DNA of 36,172 nt, taken from an uncultured Lachnobacterium sp. Lineage in GTDB: Bacteria > Bacillota > Clostridia > Lachnospirales > Lachnospiraceae. Location of the stretch: assembly GCA_900550545.1 (NCBI GenBank), contig URSS01000029.1, positions 1 through 36,172 of the forward strand. Reading direction: 5' to 3'. Under the pieces are notes generated by a model that did not search any database, was not told where the DNA came from, and worked only from the letters and a program-made list of their open reading frames with translations. Position 1 is the stretch's first letter; each line of letters begins with the position of its first letter. This document shows, piece by piece, positions 17,049 to 25,750 of this stretch. The position numbers were made by a program, and so were the translations under genes.

Positions 17049-18335
17049 ATGGAAACAAAGGAGACTATAATAAATGGAAGCGTGCCAAATCAGGTGCCGG
17101 AGATGAACCCTGTACCACAGAAGAAAGGGAAGGGCGCATGGAAAGCGGTTGTAGCTGTTGTATTGACAGCAGGTGTTGTAGGTAGCACGACACTTTCCGC
17201 ATTTAACCTTGCAACATTGAAATCTTATATTGCAACACAGAATGAGGATCAGAACGAAGAGACAACGGAAGATTATGTTACAATTGCTGAGCAGTATGAA
17301 ATTAAGCCAACAACCAACATTTCGGATGCTTACAAATCCGGTGATACATCCAAGCTGACAGACCGTGAGAAAGAAACACTCGATATGGCAAAGGATGCTT
17401 TAAAAGAGATGAAGATCAAAGACAGCATGTCCGATTTTGAAAAGGAGAAGGCGGTCTATGACTGGATGACTTCTTCTTTGCAGTATGACAGCGGAGCACT
17501 GACCGTAATTCCAAGTACACAGGAAGACTGCGACAATCCATATGGTGTATTAAAGTATCACAATGCAGTGTGTGTCGGATATGCGACAACTTTCCGTATG
17601 TTCATGCAGATGATGGACATTGAGTGTATGGTTGAGCACAACACAGAAAAATATCATTCCTGGGATCTGGTCAAGATTGATGGAGACTGGTATATTACGG
17701 ATGTTTATTCCGATCAGGGAAATGGAAACTATGCGCATTTTAATATGACAGATGCTATGTGGGGACAGGAACAGAGCTGGGATCATGATTTCTTCCCGGT
17801 TGCAAACTCCCTGAAATATAATATGGCATACCAGAACAAGGAAACCGTAGATGATGTCTATGATATTCCAAAGGCACTGCGTAAGGCAATGAATGATAAG
17901 AAGGGTGCTATCATGATTGCATTTAACAAAGAAATCAAGGAATCCGATGCAGAGATTGCGAATGCAATCGCATCTTCTATCAGTGAACTGTTAATGAATG
18001 GATATTATAAGGATATGCCATCTGCACTGAATTCTTATAACTGGGTAAAAGATCCGGATGGAGACAACTATCTGTTCAATGTATCAATGGGAACTTATAA
18101 TACCACCGACAATGCACAGAACTTAAGCGACAAGGAATTAGAGAAAGTTAATAAGGCAGTACAGAAAGCCTTTGATGGTCTGACACCCACAGATGGCGGA
18201 ATGTATGATGGGGGATCGGACAATGTGACTACCTCTACCACAGATATTGATGGAATGACGAAAGAACAACCCGTAGAAAATGGCGCTGTGATCGGCGGAA
18301 CAGACGCTATGGAAGAACCTGTCGTGGGAGAATAA
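17049..18335 (+). CDS. Membrane-anchored transglutaminase-like protein
   Basis: This is a 428-residue protein. A lysine-rich cytosolic start is followed by one membrane segment (about residues 36-58) and an acidic linker, then a transglutaminase-like cysteine-protease fold. Its catalytic triad is readable: C175 in AVCVGYA, H203 in KYHSWD and D218 in TDVYSD. The C-terminal 200 residues are unassigned and end in a low-complexity Gly/Thr/Asp/Glu tail. Such clostridial proteins act outside the membrane on peptide or cell-wall substrates, but the reaction is unproven. I start at 17049 (METKET) after AAGAAAGGAA; the longer frame from 16965 runs back through the promoter. The downstream lipoprotein gene starts four bases after the stop. 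Confidence 0.85.
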   Translation: METKETIINGSVPNQVPEMNPVPQKKGKGAWKAVVAVVLTAGVVGSTTLSAFNLATLKSYIATQNEDQNEETTEDYVTIAEQYEIKPTTNISDAYKSGDTSKLTDREKETLDMAKDALKEMKIKDSMSDFEKEKAVYDWMTSSLQYDSGALTVIPSTQEDCDNPYGVLKYHNAVCVGYATTFRMFMQMMDIECMVEHNTEKYHSWDLVKIDGDWYITDVYSDQGNGNYAHFNMTDAMWGQEQSWDHDFFPVANSLKYNMAYQNKETVDDVYDIPKALRKAMNDKKGAIMIAFNKEIKESDAEIANAIASSISELLMNGYYKDMPSALNSYNWVKDPDGDNYLFNVSMGTYNTTDNAQNLSDKELEKVNKAVQKAFDGLTPTDGGMYDGGSDNVTTSTTDIDGMTKEQPVENGAVIGGTDAMEEPVVGE

Positions 18336-18339
18336 ACGT

Positions 18340-18828
18340 ATGAAAAAAATATTAAGTATAATTTTAATATTTTCTACAGCGCTGATGCTGTTGTCTGGTT
18401 GCGGACAACAGACATCTGATACGGTCAGCATGTATGATTTGCGCCAGACGATGGAGGCTGCGGACAGCAGCCTTCCGGAGATGCTTTGCGCAAGCAACAG
18501 TGATGATGACCCGGATGAAAAATTTGCAAATGTTTCGGATATGGATTATAAAAAGGTGGAAAGTTTTTTTATAAGCTATGCGAAAGAAGGCGGAAAGGCC
18601 GATGAGATCGTGGTAATTGCTGTCAAAGACAAAAATGATGTGGATGAGGCAGTAAAAAGCCTTGAGAGTCATAGGGAAGACCGCAAAAAACTGTTGGAAC
18701 AGTATGAGCCGGAACAGGTCAAGCGAATCGAGGATGGCGTCGTATTTTCCCAGGGACAGTATGCGGTACTGATTATTTGTGATGATGTAAGCGCGGTACG
18801 ATCTGCTTTTGAGAAAGCGGTGAAATAA
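18340..18828 (+). CDS. DUF4358-type lipoprotein
   Basis: This 162-residue protein has a lipoprotein signal peptide with lipobox LLSGC (cysteine at about residue 21), so the mature protein should be lipid-anchored outside the membrane. The remainder has the DUF4358 pattern: a short helix, then a beta/alpha stretch with DEIVVIAVKDKNDVDEAVKS, and near the C-terminus a GQYAVLIICDD strand. Function is unknown. It follows the transglutaminase-like gene by four bases with GGGAG inside that gene's end, so the two are co-expressed and may work together at the cell surface. Two hairpins follow, the second a clear terminator. Confidence 0.82.
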   Translation: MKKILSIILIFSTALMLLSGCGQQTSDTVSMYDLRQTMEAADSSLPEMLCASNSDDDPDEKFANVSDMDYKKVESFFISYAKEGGKADEIVVIAVKDKNDVDEAVKSLESHREDRKKLLEQYEPEQVKRIEDGVVFSQGQYAVLIICDDVSAVRSAFEKAVK

Positions 18829-18831
18829 CAG

Positions 18832-18856
18832 GTCAGATTTTCTACAAAAATCTGAC
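18832..18856 (+). other. Hairpin without T-tract after the lipoprotein gene
   Basis: GTCAGATTTT (18832-18841) pairs with AAAATCTGAC (18847-18856). It is not followed by thymines. It may protect the mRNA 3' end, upstream of the true terminator. Confidence 0.6.
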
Positions 18857-18875
18857 AGCAGAAAACGAAAATAGG

Positions 18876-18915
18876 AAAAAGACTTGCAGTGAAGTTTTAC
18901 GGCAAGTCTTTTTTT
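18876..18915 (+). terminator. Rho-independent terminator
   Basis: AAAAAGACTTGC (18876-18887) pairs with GCAAGTC plus following Ts (18902-18913), with seven Ts after the stem. It closes the transglutaminase-lipoprotein operon. Confidence 0.88.
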
Positions 18916-18935
18916 ACGCACAAAAGACTTTCGTA

Positions 18936-18964
18936 TTGGTATTTGTCCAGGGCTATGTTAGAAT
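18936..18964 (+). promoter_or_regulatory. Promoter of the methyltransferase gene
   Basis: TTGGTA (18936-18941) and TAGAAT (18959-18964) with 17 bases between. Transcription would start only about 12 bases before the ATG at 18983. Confidence 0.7.
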
Positions 18965-18982
18965 AAAAATAACTACAATTAT

Positions 18983-19795
18983 ATGAGAAAGCATCAGGTA
19001 AAATCGGTGACAGAATTAGAAGCATATTATAACAAGTTTAATGAAGAAAAACGTCTGGACAGCCGGCATGGCAGAGTGGAGTTTGTGACAAGCATGCATT
19101 ATATCCACCAATGCCTGGAGGAAGTTGCGGCAGGCAGGGAAAAAGAGGAGATCTCCATTTTGGATATCGGTGCAGGCACCGGACGTTACAGTGTACCGCT
19201 TGCTCTGGAAGGATACGATGTCTCGGCGGTGGAACTGGTAAAGCATAATCTGGGACGGTTGAAACAGAAAACAGACCGTGTGAAGGCCTATCAGGGGAAT
19301 GCATTGAAGTTAAAACGGTTCGAAGATGATATGTTTGATGTGACACTGCTGTTTGGACCCATGTATCATCTTCATGGACCAGATGAAAAGCTGCAGGCCC
19401 TGATGGAGGCAAAGCGTGTGACAAAGCCCGGCGGACGTATTCTTGTAGCTTATATTATGAATGAATACAGTGTGATCACTTATGCAATTAAGGAACGACA
19501 CATTTTAGAGGGAATAAAAGAAGGAATGCTGGATGAACAATTTCATTGTACCGAGAAAGCAAATCCGTTGTACAGTTTTGTCCGTTTGGAAGATATGGAG
19601 CGGCTGAATGAACAGGCGGGGCTCATCCGGCAGAAAGTGATTGCAGCAGATGGAGCCGCAAATTACATTCGGCCATTTTTGAATGCGCTGACAGAGGAAG
19701 AGTTTGATGCGTTCATACGCTATCACATGTCGACTTGTGAGAGAATGGATCTCATGGGAGCAAGTGGACATACGGTGGATATACTGACAAAATAA
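18983..19795 (+). CDS. Class I SAM-dependent methyltransferase
   Basis: This 270-residue protein has a Rossmann-type methyltransferase core. Motif I ILDIGAGTGRYSVPLALEG (about residues 58-76) binds S-adenosylmethionine, an acidic residue after motif II (SAVELV, about 81-86) contacts the ribose, and VTLLFGPMYHL (about 116-126) is motif IV. The N-terminal EAYYNKF...RLDSRHGRVEF block is family-conserved and argues for this start. The ATG has no recognisable Shine-Dalgarno and the predicted leader is very short, so translation may be leaderless-like. The substrate (small molecule, RNA or protein) cannot be told. Confidence 0.85.
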   Translation: MRKHQVKSVTELEAYYNKFNEEKRLDSRHGRVEFVTSMHYIHQCLEEVAAGREKEEISILDIGAGTGRYSVPLALEGYDVSAVELVKHNLGRLKQKTDRVKAYQGNALKLKRFEDDMFDVTLLFGPMYHLHGPDEKLQALMEAKRVTKPGGRILVAYIMNEYSVITYAIKERHILEGIKEGMLDEQFHCTEKANPLYSFVRLEDMERLNEQAGLIRQKVIAADGAANYIRPFLNALTEEEFDAFIRYHMSTCERMDLMGASGHTVDILTK

Positions 19796-19824
19796 AATCT
19801 GGATAAAATTAATTGGAGCGACGT

Positions 19825-20997
19825 ATGAAAAGAAAAAGGATCATGGCGGGAATTCTGGGATTCTCTCTCGTGCTTGCAGGCTGTGGAATAAACAGTGCAC
19901 AGACGGATGCAACGCCGAAAGATACAACGGAGCAACTCGCAAAGGCGGAAACATCAGAAGAGACAGAAAATTTCACAACGCAGACTACCGAAATACAAAC
20001 AGAGCCGGAGACAGAGACGCAGGTGGAGCCGGTGGTGCAGAAGGTGACCATCACGGCGGTTGGGGATTGTACGCTTGGTGTAACGCAAACACATGGGTAC
20101 GCGGGCTCTTTTCATGAATATTATGATAAATATGGGGAAGATTATTTCTTTAAGGATGTCCGCTCGATATTTGAACAGGATGATTTTACGCTGGTGAATC
20201 TGGAATGTGTCTTATCCAATTCCAATGACCGGATCGAGAAAACCTGGAATCTGAAGGGAAAACCGGAATATGTGGGGATTCTTACCGGAAGTTCCGTAGA
20301 GGGGTGCAGCCTCGGTAATAATCATACCTATGATTACAGTGAATCAGGACTGCAGGATACGATAAATGTGTTGAATGACGCAGATATTATATATGGACTT
20401 AACGAACATACAGCTACCTATACCACGGATTCCGGCATTGTGATCGGTATTGTTTCTGCAAATCTTCTGGCAGCTGATGAAAAACACGCCAATTACATTC
20501 GGGATGGAATTAAATCGTTAAGGGATGAGGGCGCGGATCTGGTGATCGCCAGCTGTCATTGGGGCATTGAGGGAGATCATTACCCGAACTCCTATCAGCA
20601 GGAGATGGCACATCAGGTGATTGACTGGGGCGCGGATGTATTGATCGGTTCGCATCCACATGTGCTGCAGGGGGTAGAATTATATAATGGAAAAGTAATC
20701 TGTTACAGTCTCGGAAATTTCTGTTTTGGAGGAAATCGGAATCCAAAAGTAAAGGATACGGCAATCTATCAGCAGACATTTACTTTTTCAGATGGGGTTT
20801 TACAAAAAGACATTTCAGCCGATATTATTCCTTGTACGATCAGTTCAACAACGGCTCGAAATGATTTTCAGCCAACTGTCGCAGAGGGAGAGCGCAAACA
20901 GGCGATTCTTGATGATATGAATGACTATTCGAAACCATATAGTCAGGCAGAATTTGACAGTAGTGGTAAACTGATGGTATTAGAAGAAGAGGAATAG
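19825..20997 (+). CDS. CapA-like (poly-gamma-glutamate synthesis type) lipoprotein
   Basis: This 390-residue protein has a lipoprotein signal peptide (basic start, lipobox LAGC) and a Thr/Glu-rich linker. The CapA/PGA_cap metallophosphoesterase-like domain follows, with metal-binding hallmarks in order: AVGDCTLG (near 77), NLECVLS (near 128), LGNNHTYDY (near 160), ASCHWGIE (near 241) and GSHPHVLQG (near 276). Family members act outside the membrane; only some make poly-gamma-glutamate, and no capBC genes lie here, so a capsule role is doubtful. I start at the ATG 19825 after TTGGAG; a TTG 12 bases upstream overlaps that ribosome site. The next gene starts four bases after the stop. Confidence 0.88.
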   Translation: MKRKRIMAGILGFSLVLAGCGINSAQTDATPKDTTEQLAKAETSEETENFTTQTTEIQTEPETETQVEPVVQKVTITAVGDCTLGVTQTHGYAGSFHEYYDKYGEDYFFKDVRSIFEQDDFTLVNLECVLSNSNDRIEKTWNLKGKPEYVGILTGSSVEGCSLGNNHTYDYSESGLQDTINVLNDADIIYGLNEHTATYTTDSGIVIGIVSANLLAADEKHANYIRDGIKSLRDEGADLVIASCHWGIEGDHYPNSYQQEMAHQVIDWGADVLIGSHPHVLQGVELYNGKVICYSLGNFCFGGNRNPKVKDTAIYQQTFTFSDGVLQKDISADIIPCTISSTTARNDFQPTVAEGERKQAILDDMNDYSKPYSQAEFDSSGKLMVLEEEE

Positions 20998-21000
20998 AGT

Positions 21001-23211
21001 ATGAATTTATTTTTTACAGATAACCAAACCGCAAAACCGCAGACGCAGAATATGATGCCGGGAGCCCGCGAGGACCTCGGAGAAGGTCTGTATCCGCTTG
21101 ACCATATCGGAGGATTTGATGTCAGACCCGGCTTTTTCCGAATGAATGGTTCTTACCAGACGGCGAAAGGCGTCAGTTTTACCGTAAGTTCTCACGGAGC
21201 AACGAGTTGTACACTTCTTTTGTTCCGTCCGATGGCGGCGGAACCATATGCAAAAATCCGTGTTCCGGATAATTACAAGATCGGTGACACATATTCCATT
21301 CTGGTATTTGGACTGAAAATCGAAGAGTTTGAGTATGCCTATCAGTTCGACGGACCGTATGATGAGGCGAAGGGAAAGCTTTTTAACAAAGAAAATATTC
21401 TTCTGGATCCATATGCACAGGCTGTCACAGGACAGAGAAAATGGGGCGAGCGTCCGGAAGGTGGAAAAGATTTCGTATATAAGGCGCGCGTGGTAAAAAG
21501 CACATTTGACTGGGGTGGCATATCGCAGCTGAAACATCCGTTTGAGGATCTGGTCATTTATGAGACACATGTGCGCGGTTTTACAAAGGACAAATCTTCC
21601 AATGTCACAGGTGGCGGAACGTTTGAAGGCCTGCGACAGAAGATCCCATATTTAAAAGATCTCGGAATCAATGCGGTCGAACTGATGCCAATTTTTGAGT
21701 TCGATGAGATGGAGAGCGCCAGAGTGGTGGACGGCACACAGCTGTACAACTATTGGGGTTACAATACGGTATCCTTTTTCTCACCGAATACAAGTTATGC
21801 TTACAACGAGGAACACAATCATGAAGGCGATGAATTAAAACGCCTGATTCTTGAACTGAAGAAAAACGGAATTGAAGTAATTCTTGATGTAGTGTTTAAC
21901 CACACTGCAGAAGGAAATGAGATGGGACCAAGTTTCTGTTTCAAAGGAATTGACAATAACATTTATTATATGCTGACACCGGACGGTTATTATTACAACT
22001 TTAGTGGTTGTGGTAACGTATTGAACTGTAATCATCCGGTCGTACGCCATTTTATCCGGGATTGTCTGCGCCACTGGGCAGTTGAGTACCGCGTGGATGG
22101 TTTCCGTTTTGATCTTGCTTCCATCCTCGGAAGAGATCAGAATGGTGCACCAATGGATAATCCACCGATTCTTGAGGCGCTGGCTTTTGACTCGATCCTC
22201 GGTGATATGAAGCTGATCGCGGAGGCATGGGATGCCGGTGGATTGTATCAGGTAGGAAGTTTCCCGTCCTGGAACCGTTGGGCAGAGTGGAATGGCCGGT
22301 ATCGTGATGATATGCGCTGTTTCTTAAAAGGAGACCAGGGAGCGGCTGGCCGTGCAATTACAAGAATTACGGGATCGTCGGATATGTACGATCATACAAG
22401 CAGAGGATACAGTGCATCTGTGAATTTCCTGACCTGTCATGATGGATTTACATTGTATGATCTGTATTCTTATAATGAAAAGCACAATGAGAAAAATGGC
22501 TGGAACAACACGGACGGAGATAATAATGGACACAGCTGGAACTGTGGACAGGAAGGACATACCGATGATCCGGCTATTGAAGGATTGCGACGCAGGCTGG
22601 TAAAAAATGCGTTCGCGGCATTAATGTGCAGCCGTGGTCCGGCGATGTTCCTTGCCGGTGATGAATTCTGTAACACACAGTTTGGTAACAACAATGCGTA
22701 CTGTCAGGACAATATTATTTCTTGGCTTGACTGGAATCGTCTGGAAGAATACAAGGAAATCCACGATTTTGCACGTTACATGATTCATTTTCGTGCTGCG
22801 CATCCAATCATCCGTAAAGACACAAAGGCAGCAACCTGTGGATTCCCGTTTATCAGTGTTCACAATGGAGAGCCGTATCGTGATTATACAAACTTTGATT
22901 CACATTTGATCGGAATTATGTATGCCGGAAGAAATGCACAAGATACCGAAGATGATATTGTTTTCTATGGAATGAATTCCTACTGGGAGCCATTGAACAT
23001 GAATCTTCCACCTCTGGCAGAAGGATATCACTGGAAAGTGGTTGCAAATACGTTTTGCGAGTATGAAGATGGTATTGATTTTGAACATCACACAGAACAT
23101 GATAGAAACTGCATCCGCATCCCGGAGCGTTCTACCATTATTCTGGTTGCAGAAAATGACCAGACGGCGGAGCCGGAAGTAAATTCGGAATCAGATCCAG
23201 CCGCCATCTAA
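21001..23211 (+). CDS. glgX: Glycogen debranching enzyme / isoamylase (GH13)
   Basis: This 736-residue cytosolic enzyme should hydrolyse alpha-1,6 branches in glycogen or related glucans. An N-terminal CBM48-like domain (about 30-140) precedes the (beta/alpha)8 barrel. The four GH13 regions are visible: DVVFNHTAEG (about 297), GFRFDLAS with nucleophile D371, IAEAWDAGG with acid/base E408, and LTCHDGFTLYD with D481. The YNYWGYN block is typical of the isoamylase/GlgX/TreX group. It is coupled to the CapA-like gene (AGAGGA ribosome site within that gene's end). Its 3' end overlaps the convergent SDR gene by 21 bases. Other glycogen genes are not in the window. Confidence 0.93.
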   Translation: MNLFFTDNQTAKPQTQNMMPGAREDLGEGLYPLDHIGGFDVRPGFFRMNGSYQTAKGVSFTVSSHGATSCTLLLFRPMAAEPYAKIRVPDNYKIGDTYSILVFGLKIEEFEYAYQFDGPYDEAKGKLFNKENILLDPYAQAVTGQRKWGERPEGGKDFVYKARVVKSTFDWGGISQLKHPFEDLVIYETHVRGFTKDKSSNVTGGGTFEGLRQKIPYLKDLGINAVELMPIFEFDEMESARVVDGTQLYNYWGYNTVSFFSPNTSYAYNEEHNHEGDELKRLILELKKNGIEVILDVVFNHTAEGNEMGPSFCFKGIDNNIYYMLTPDGYYYNFSGCGNVLNCNHPVVRHFIRDCLRHWAVEYRVDGFRFDLASILGRDQNGAPMDNPPILEALAFDSILGDMKLIAEAWDAGGLYQVGSFPSWNRWAEWNGRYRDDMRCFLKGDQGAAGRAITRITGSSDMYDHTSRGYSASVNFLTCHDGFTLYDLYSYNEKHNEKNGWNNTDGDNNGHSWNCGQEGHTDDPAIEGLRRRLVKNAFAALMCSRGPAMFLAGDEFCNTQFGNNNAYCQDNIISWLDWNRLEEYKEIHDFARYMIHFRAAHPIIRKDTKAATCGFPFISVHNGEPYRDYTNFDSHLIGIMYAGRNAQDTEDDIVFYGMNSYWEPLNMNLPPLAEGYHWKVVANTFCEYEDGIDFEHHTEHDRNCIRIPERSTIILVAENDQTAEPEVNSESDPAAI

Positions 23212-23934
23212 TGTGATAATTTGTCCGTTGAGGTAGTTGCAATCCTCTGCAATGTGCAGGGCGAGTTGTGCAACTTCCTCCGGGGCACCCATGCGTCCGG
23301 CAGGAATTTCTTCGACCAAAGCGGCACGTTCTTCGTCGCTGAAGCAGCGGTTCATATCGGTATCGATGACACCGCAGGCGATGGCATTGACCTGAATGTT
23401 GCTCGGAGCAAGTTCCTTGCCAAGTGCGCGGGTAAAAGAATTGATTCCGCCTTTGCAGGCTGAGTAAGCGACCTCACAGGAGGCACCGACATTTCCCCAG
23501 ACAGAAGAAATGTTGATGATCTTTCCGCTTTTTTGCGATACCATAGAAGGTACGCAGCAGCGGCATGTAGAAAATACAGAGGTCAGATTGGTAGCAACTA
23601 TATGATTCCAGTCTTCAATCTGCATATCTGTCAGCAGGCCAATGTAAGAGATGCCTGCATTGTTGACTAACACATCAATCTTAGAGAACTTTTCAAGTGT
23701 TTTATTCACCATCTGTTCGACAAAGGCATAATCGCCTACATCCCCTGTGAAAGTACAAATCTCTATATGATATTGTTCGGATAATTCATTTGCCAAAGCA
23801 TCCAGCTGTGCGTCGGATTTGTGGCAGCAGAGGGCAAGATGATATCCGTTTTGAGCAAAAACGCGTGCCAGTGCGGCCCCGATTCCACGGGACGCACCGG
23901 TAATCAATGCAATTTTATTCATAATTTTATTCAT
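23191..23934 (-). CDS. SDR-family oxidoreductase (FabG-like)
   Basis: This 247-residue NAD(P)-dependent short-chain dehydrogenase has cofactor motif TGASRGIG (12-19), NNAG (91-94), N116, catalytic S143/S144, Y157 and K161 (YSACK). Its length and C-terminal GQIITLDGG are those of 3-oxoacyl-ACP-reductase-like proteins, but it stands away from fatty-acid genes, so the substrate is open. The start region has a tandem duplication: ATGAATAAAATT occurs twice in a row. The second ATG (23922) has a better ribosome site (AGGA) and could be the real start, giving 243 residues. It starts 6 bases after the upstream UPF0340 gene and overlaps the glycogen debranching gene at its 3' end. Confidence 0.92.
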   Translation of the reverse strand: MNKIMNKIALITGASRGIGAALARVFAQNGYHLALCCHKSDAQLDALANELSEQYHIEICTFTGDVGDYAFVEQMVNKTLEKFSKIDVLVNNAGISYIGLLTDMQIEDWNHIVATNLTSVFSTCRCCVPSMVSQKSGKIINISSVWGNVGASCEVAYSACKGGINSFTRALGKELAPSNIQVNAIACGVIDTDMNRCFSDEERAALVEEIPAGRMGAPEEVAQLALHIAEDCNYLNGQIITLDGGWI

Positions 23935-23940
23935 CCTGTT

Positions 23941-24501
23941 TTACATCAGATCATGATCATATACTGCGCGTTCGCCACCGATGAATTTCAGGCGGGTGCG
24001 GGCACATACGACATGCGCATTTCCAATCTGTTTTGTCTCGATGCGGGTCGGTACAGCGACATCCTGCAGATGCATACCGATAAGTGTATCACCGATATCC
24101 ATTCCTGCAGCAGCTTTGATGTGTTCCACGGCAACCGGATGCTTAAAGTTCTTGTATGCGGCTGTGGCGAATGAACCGCCGGCTTTTGGCTGTGGAACGA
24201 CGTTGACCATCGGGTAACCATATTTTCTGGCAGCGTCCTTTTCAAGAATCAGTGCACGGTTTAAATGCTCACAGCACTGTGCAGCCAGATATACGCCGTA
24301 TTCCTGGGTTGCCTCATAGATTCCACCGAAAACCATATCGGCCAGTTCTGGCTTCGAATGTGTTCCGATCGTTTCTCCACATACTTCACTGGTGGAACAT
24401 CCCACAACAAAGAGATCGCCAGCCTCCAGTTTTGCTTTTTCAAGAATTTCTTTTGCAGCCTTATATGCTTCATCTTTTACTTTTTCCATGTTTTCCATCA
24501 T
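23941..24501 (-). CDS. UPF0340 (YwlG/DUF436-type) family protein
   Basis: This 186-residue protein is of the conserved UPF0340 family. Recognisable blocks are VVGCSTSEVCGETIGTHS near the N-terminus, LAAQCCEHLNRAL in the middle, VVPQPKAGGSFATAAY, and a C-terminal RTRLKFIGGERAVYDHDL. The conserved Cys, His and Glu residues suggest an enzyme, but no reaction is established. I start at 24501, where GGAGG lies eight bases upstream; the frame is open to 24597 but that part covers the untranslated leader. It is first in an operon with the SDR gene. Confidence 0.9.
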   Translation of the reverse strand: MMENMEKVKDEAYKAAKEILEKAKLEAGDLFVVGCSTSEVCGETIGTHSKPELADMVFGGIYEATQEYGVYLAAQCCEHLNRALILEKDAARKYGYPMVNVVPQPKAGGSFATAAYKNFKHPVAVEHIKAAAGMDIGDTLIGMHLQDVAVPTRIETKQIGNAHVVCARTRLKFIGGERAVYDHDLM

Positions 24502-24519
24502 AATTGAAACCTCCAATCG

Positions 24520-24570
24520 ATCATTGCAAGCGGGTGCGTTGTTCGGTAAATCATTGCACCGGTTTGCGTT
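24520..24570 (-). repeat. Two-copy direct repeat in the UPF0340 5' leader
   Basis: On the minus strand the composite AACGCA-N6-TGCAATGAT occurs twice, at 24570-24550 and 24540-24520, with a 30-base period. The two blocks are exact and the six-base middles differ. It lies between the promoter and the ribosome site. Confidence 0.7.
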
Positions 24571-24576
24571 AATATC

Positions 24577-24604
24577 AGTATAGACCAATAGAAACAAAAA
24601 GCAA
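24577..24604 (-). promoter_or_regulatory. Promoter of the UPF0340-SDR operon
   Basis: On the minus strand TTGCTT (24604-24599) and TATACT (24582-24577) with a 16-base spacer. The leader to 24501 is about 70 bases and holds the direct repeat. Confidence 0.7.
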
Positions 24605-24656
24605 GGATGAAAAAAGTAAAGAATTGGTTATTTGGTATTGATTCAGTATTTTAGGT

Positions 24657-24684
24657 TTGCAGATAAAATGGAATGTGTTATTAT
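24657..24684 (+). promoter_or_regulatory. Promoter before the acetyltransferase relic
   Basis: TTGCAG (24657-24662) and TATTAT (24679-24684), 16 bases apart. Confidence 0.5.
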
Positions 24685-24703
24685 GGTCATTGATCTGTGT
24701 TTG

Positions 24704-25057
24704 ATGTTGTTGGCGATTCATCATTACAAATACAAAAAAGCAACCATAGAAGATATCAATGAACTGGTAAGAACAAGAACTATTGTTCTGCGTGCAGCAA
24801 ATAAACTGACAGATGATACAGATATGACAAAAGTGGAGCAGGAATCTTATACATACTATAAGTCTGCATTGGAAAATGGCGGGCACATCGCGTATCTGGT
24901 ATATGATAACGAAACATTTATCAGGGCAGGCGGTGTCAGCTTCTATCAGGTGATGCCAACCTATCATAATCCCACGGGGAAAAAGGCTTATATTATGAAT
25001 ATGTACACTGCACCAAAATACAGAAAACAGGGAATTTCTAAAGGACAAGAAAATTGA
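24704..25057 (+). pseudogene. GNAT acetyltransferase, 3' end deleted
   Basis: The reading frame gives a typical GNAT N-terminus (YKKATIEDINELVRTRT, then a conserved middle with AYLVYDNETFIRAGGVSFYQV and YIMNMYTAPKYRKQGI). It stops eight residues after the start of the acetyl-CoA-binding R/Q-x-x-G-x-G/A loop (YRKQGIS). The rest of the loop and the last third of the domain are absent, so the product should be inactive. At the break the sequence passes directly into the 3' part of a histidine phosphatase gene in another frame. The start is uncertain: no ribosome site is visible, and 24704 is the first ATG after the predicted promoter. Confidence 0.8.
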
Positions 25058-25505
25058 TGCTTTTTATTGCAGTCCATACAAGCGCAGCGAGGATACCATT
25101 GCAGATGCCGCCGCTTTTTTTCGAAAAGAAATTATAACAGATGAGAGACTTAGGGAGCGTGAAAAAGGACCAGATGGAAATAATCATGGGATGTTCCAGA
25201 AACGCTGGGCAGATCATGATTATCATGAAGAGGGCGGAGAGTCCCTTGCTATGGTTCAGGAACGTAACATAGAAGCTTTGAATGAAATTTTATCAGAAAA
25301 TATTGATAAAGAGGTTGTGATCGGAACGCATGGAACTGCCCTTAGCACAATATTGAATTTTTATGACAGTAATTTTGGCTGTGAAGATTTCTTAAGAATA
25401 ATAGATTGGATGCCTTATATCATTGAACTGGATTTTGAGGGCAATGAGTTGGTTGGTAAGCAGGAGCGCTGCCATGTAGAGAAAGAATTCAAGGCCAGGA
25501 GATAG
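25035..25505 (+). pseudogene. Histidine phosphatase family protein, 5' end deleted
   Basis: From about 25035 one frame reads FLKDKKIDAFYCSPYKRSED, then a long central segment, VVIGTHGTALSTIL near the end, and a stop at 25505. This is the middle and C-terminal part of a histidine phosphatase (phosphoglycerate-mutase-like): the S-P-Y-x-R block and the second catalytic histidine (GTHGTA) are present. The N-terminal RHG motif with the phospho-accepting histidine is missing. The frame is +1 to the acetyltransferase relic before it. The only ATG with room for translation (25191) lies well inside. A single deletion of both gene ends explains the fusion. Confidence 0.82.
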
Positions 25506-25583
25506 TGAGATATAGCTTCAGGATGTGTTTTGCAATATAGTGTTATGGCTAAAGTGGATATGAAACAGAACAAAATCAAAATA

Positions 25584-25620
25584 GCGGGAAGTCTTATACA
25601 ATAGGGCTTTCCGTTATTTT
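25584..25620 (+). terminator. Possible terminator after the phosphatase relic
   Basis: CGGGAAGTC pairs with GGCTTTCCG (two wobble pairs) and is followed by TTATTTT. The T-tract is weak. Confidence 0.5.
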
Positions 25621-25676
25621 GATAATTGCAGAAAAGTCTGTATTCTATTTGCTTAACAGATTTAGCGTGAAAAATC

Positions 25677-25728
25677 TTGACAAAACGGTCTACTCAAGAT
25701 AGACTATAACCAATCTATTCAGAATAGA
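25677..25728 (+). promoter_or_regulatory. Promoter and twin operators of the BlaI/BlaR1-like operon
   Basis: TTGACA (25677-25682) is followed 17 bases later by TAGACT (25700-25705) as a weak -10. Two dyads overlap it: GTCTA-N7-TAGAC (25688-25692 and 25700-25704) and TCTATT-CAG-AATAGA (25714-25728). Two operators, one over the -10 and one over the start region, is the layout known for BlaI/MecI repressors, although the half-site differs from the classical TACA/TGTA. Confidence 0.75.
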
Positions 25729-25750
25729 CCAAAAAGGAGCGGAAAATATC

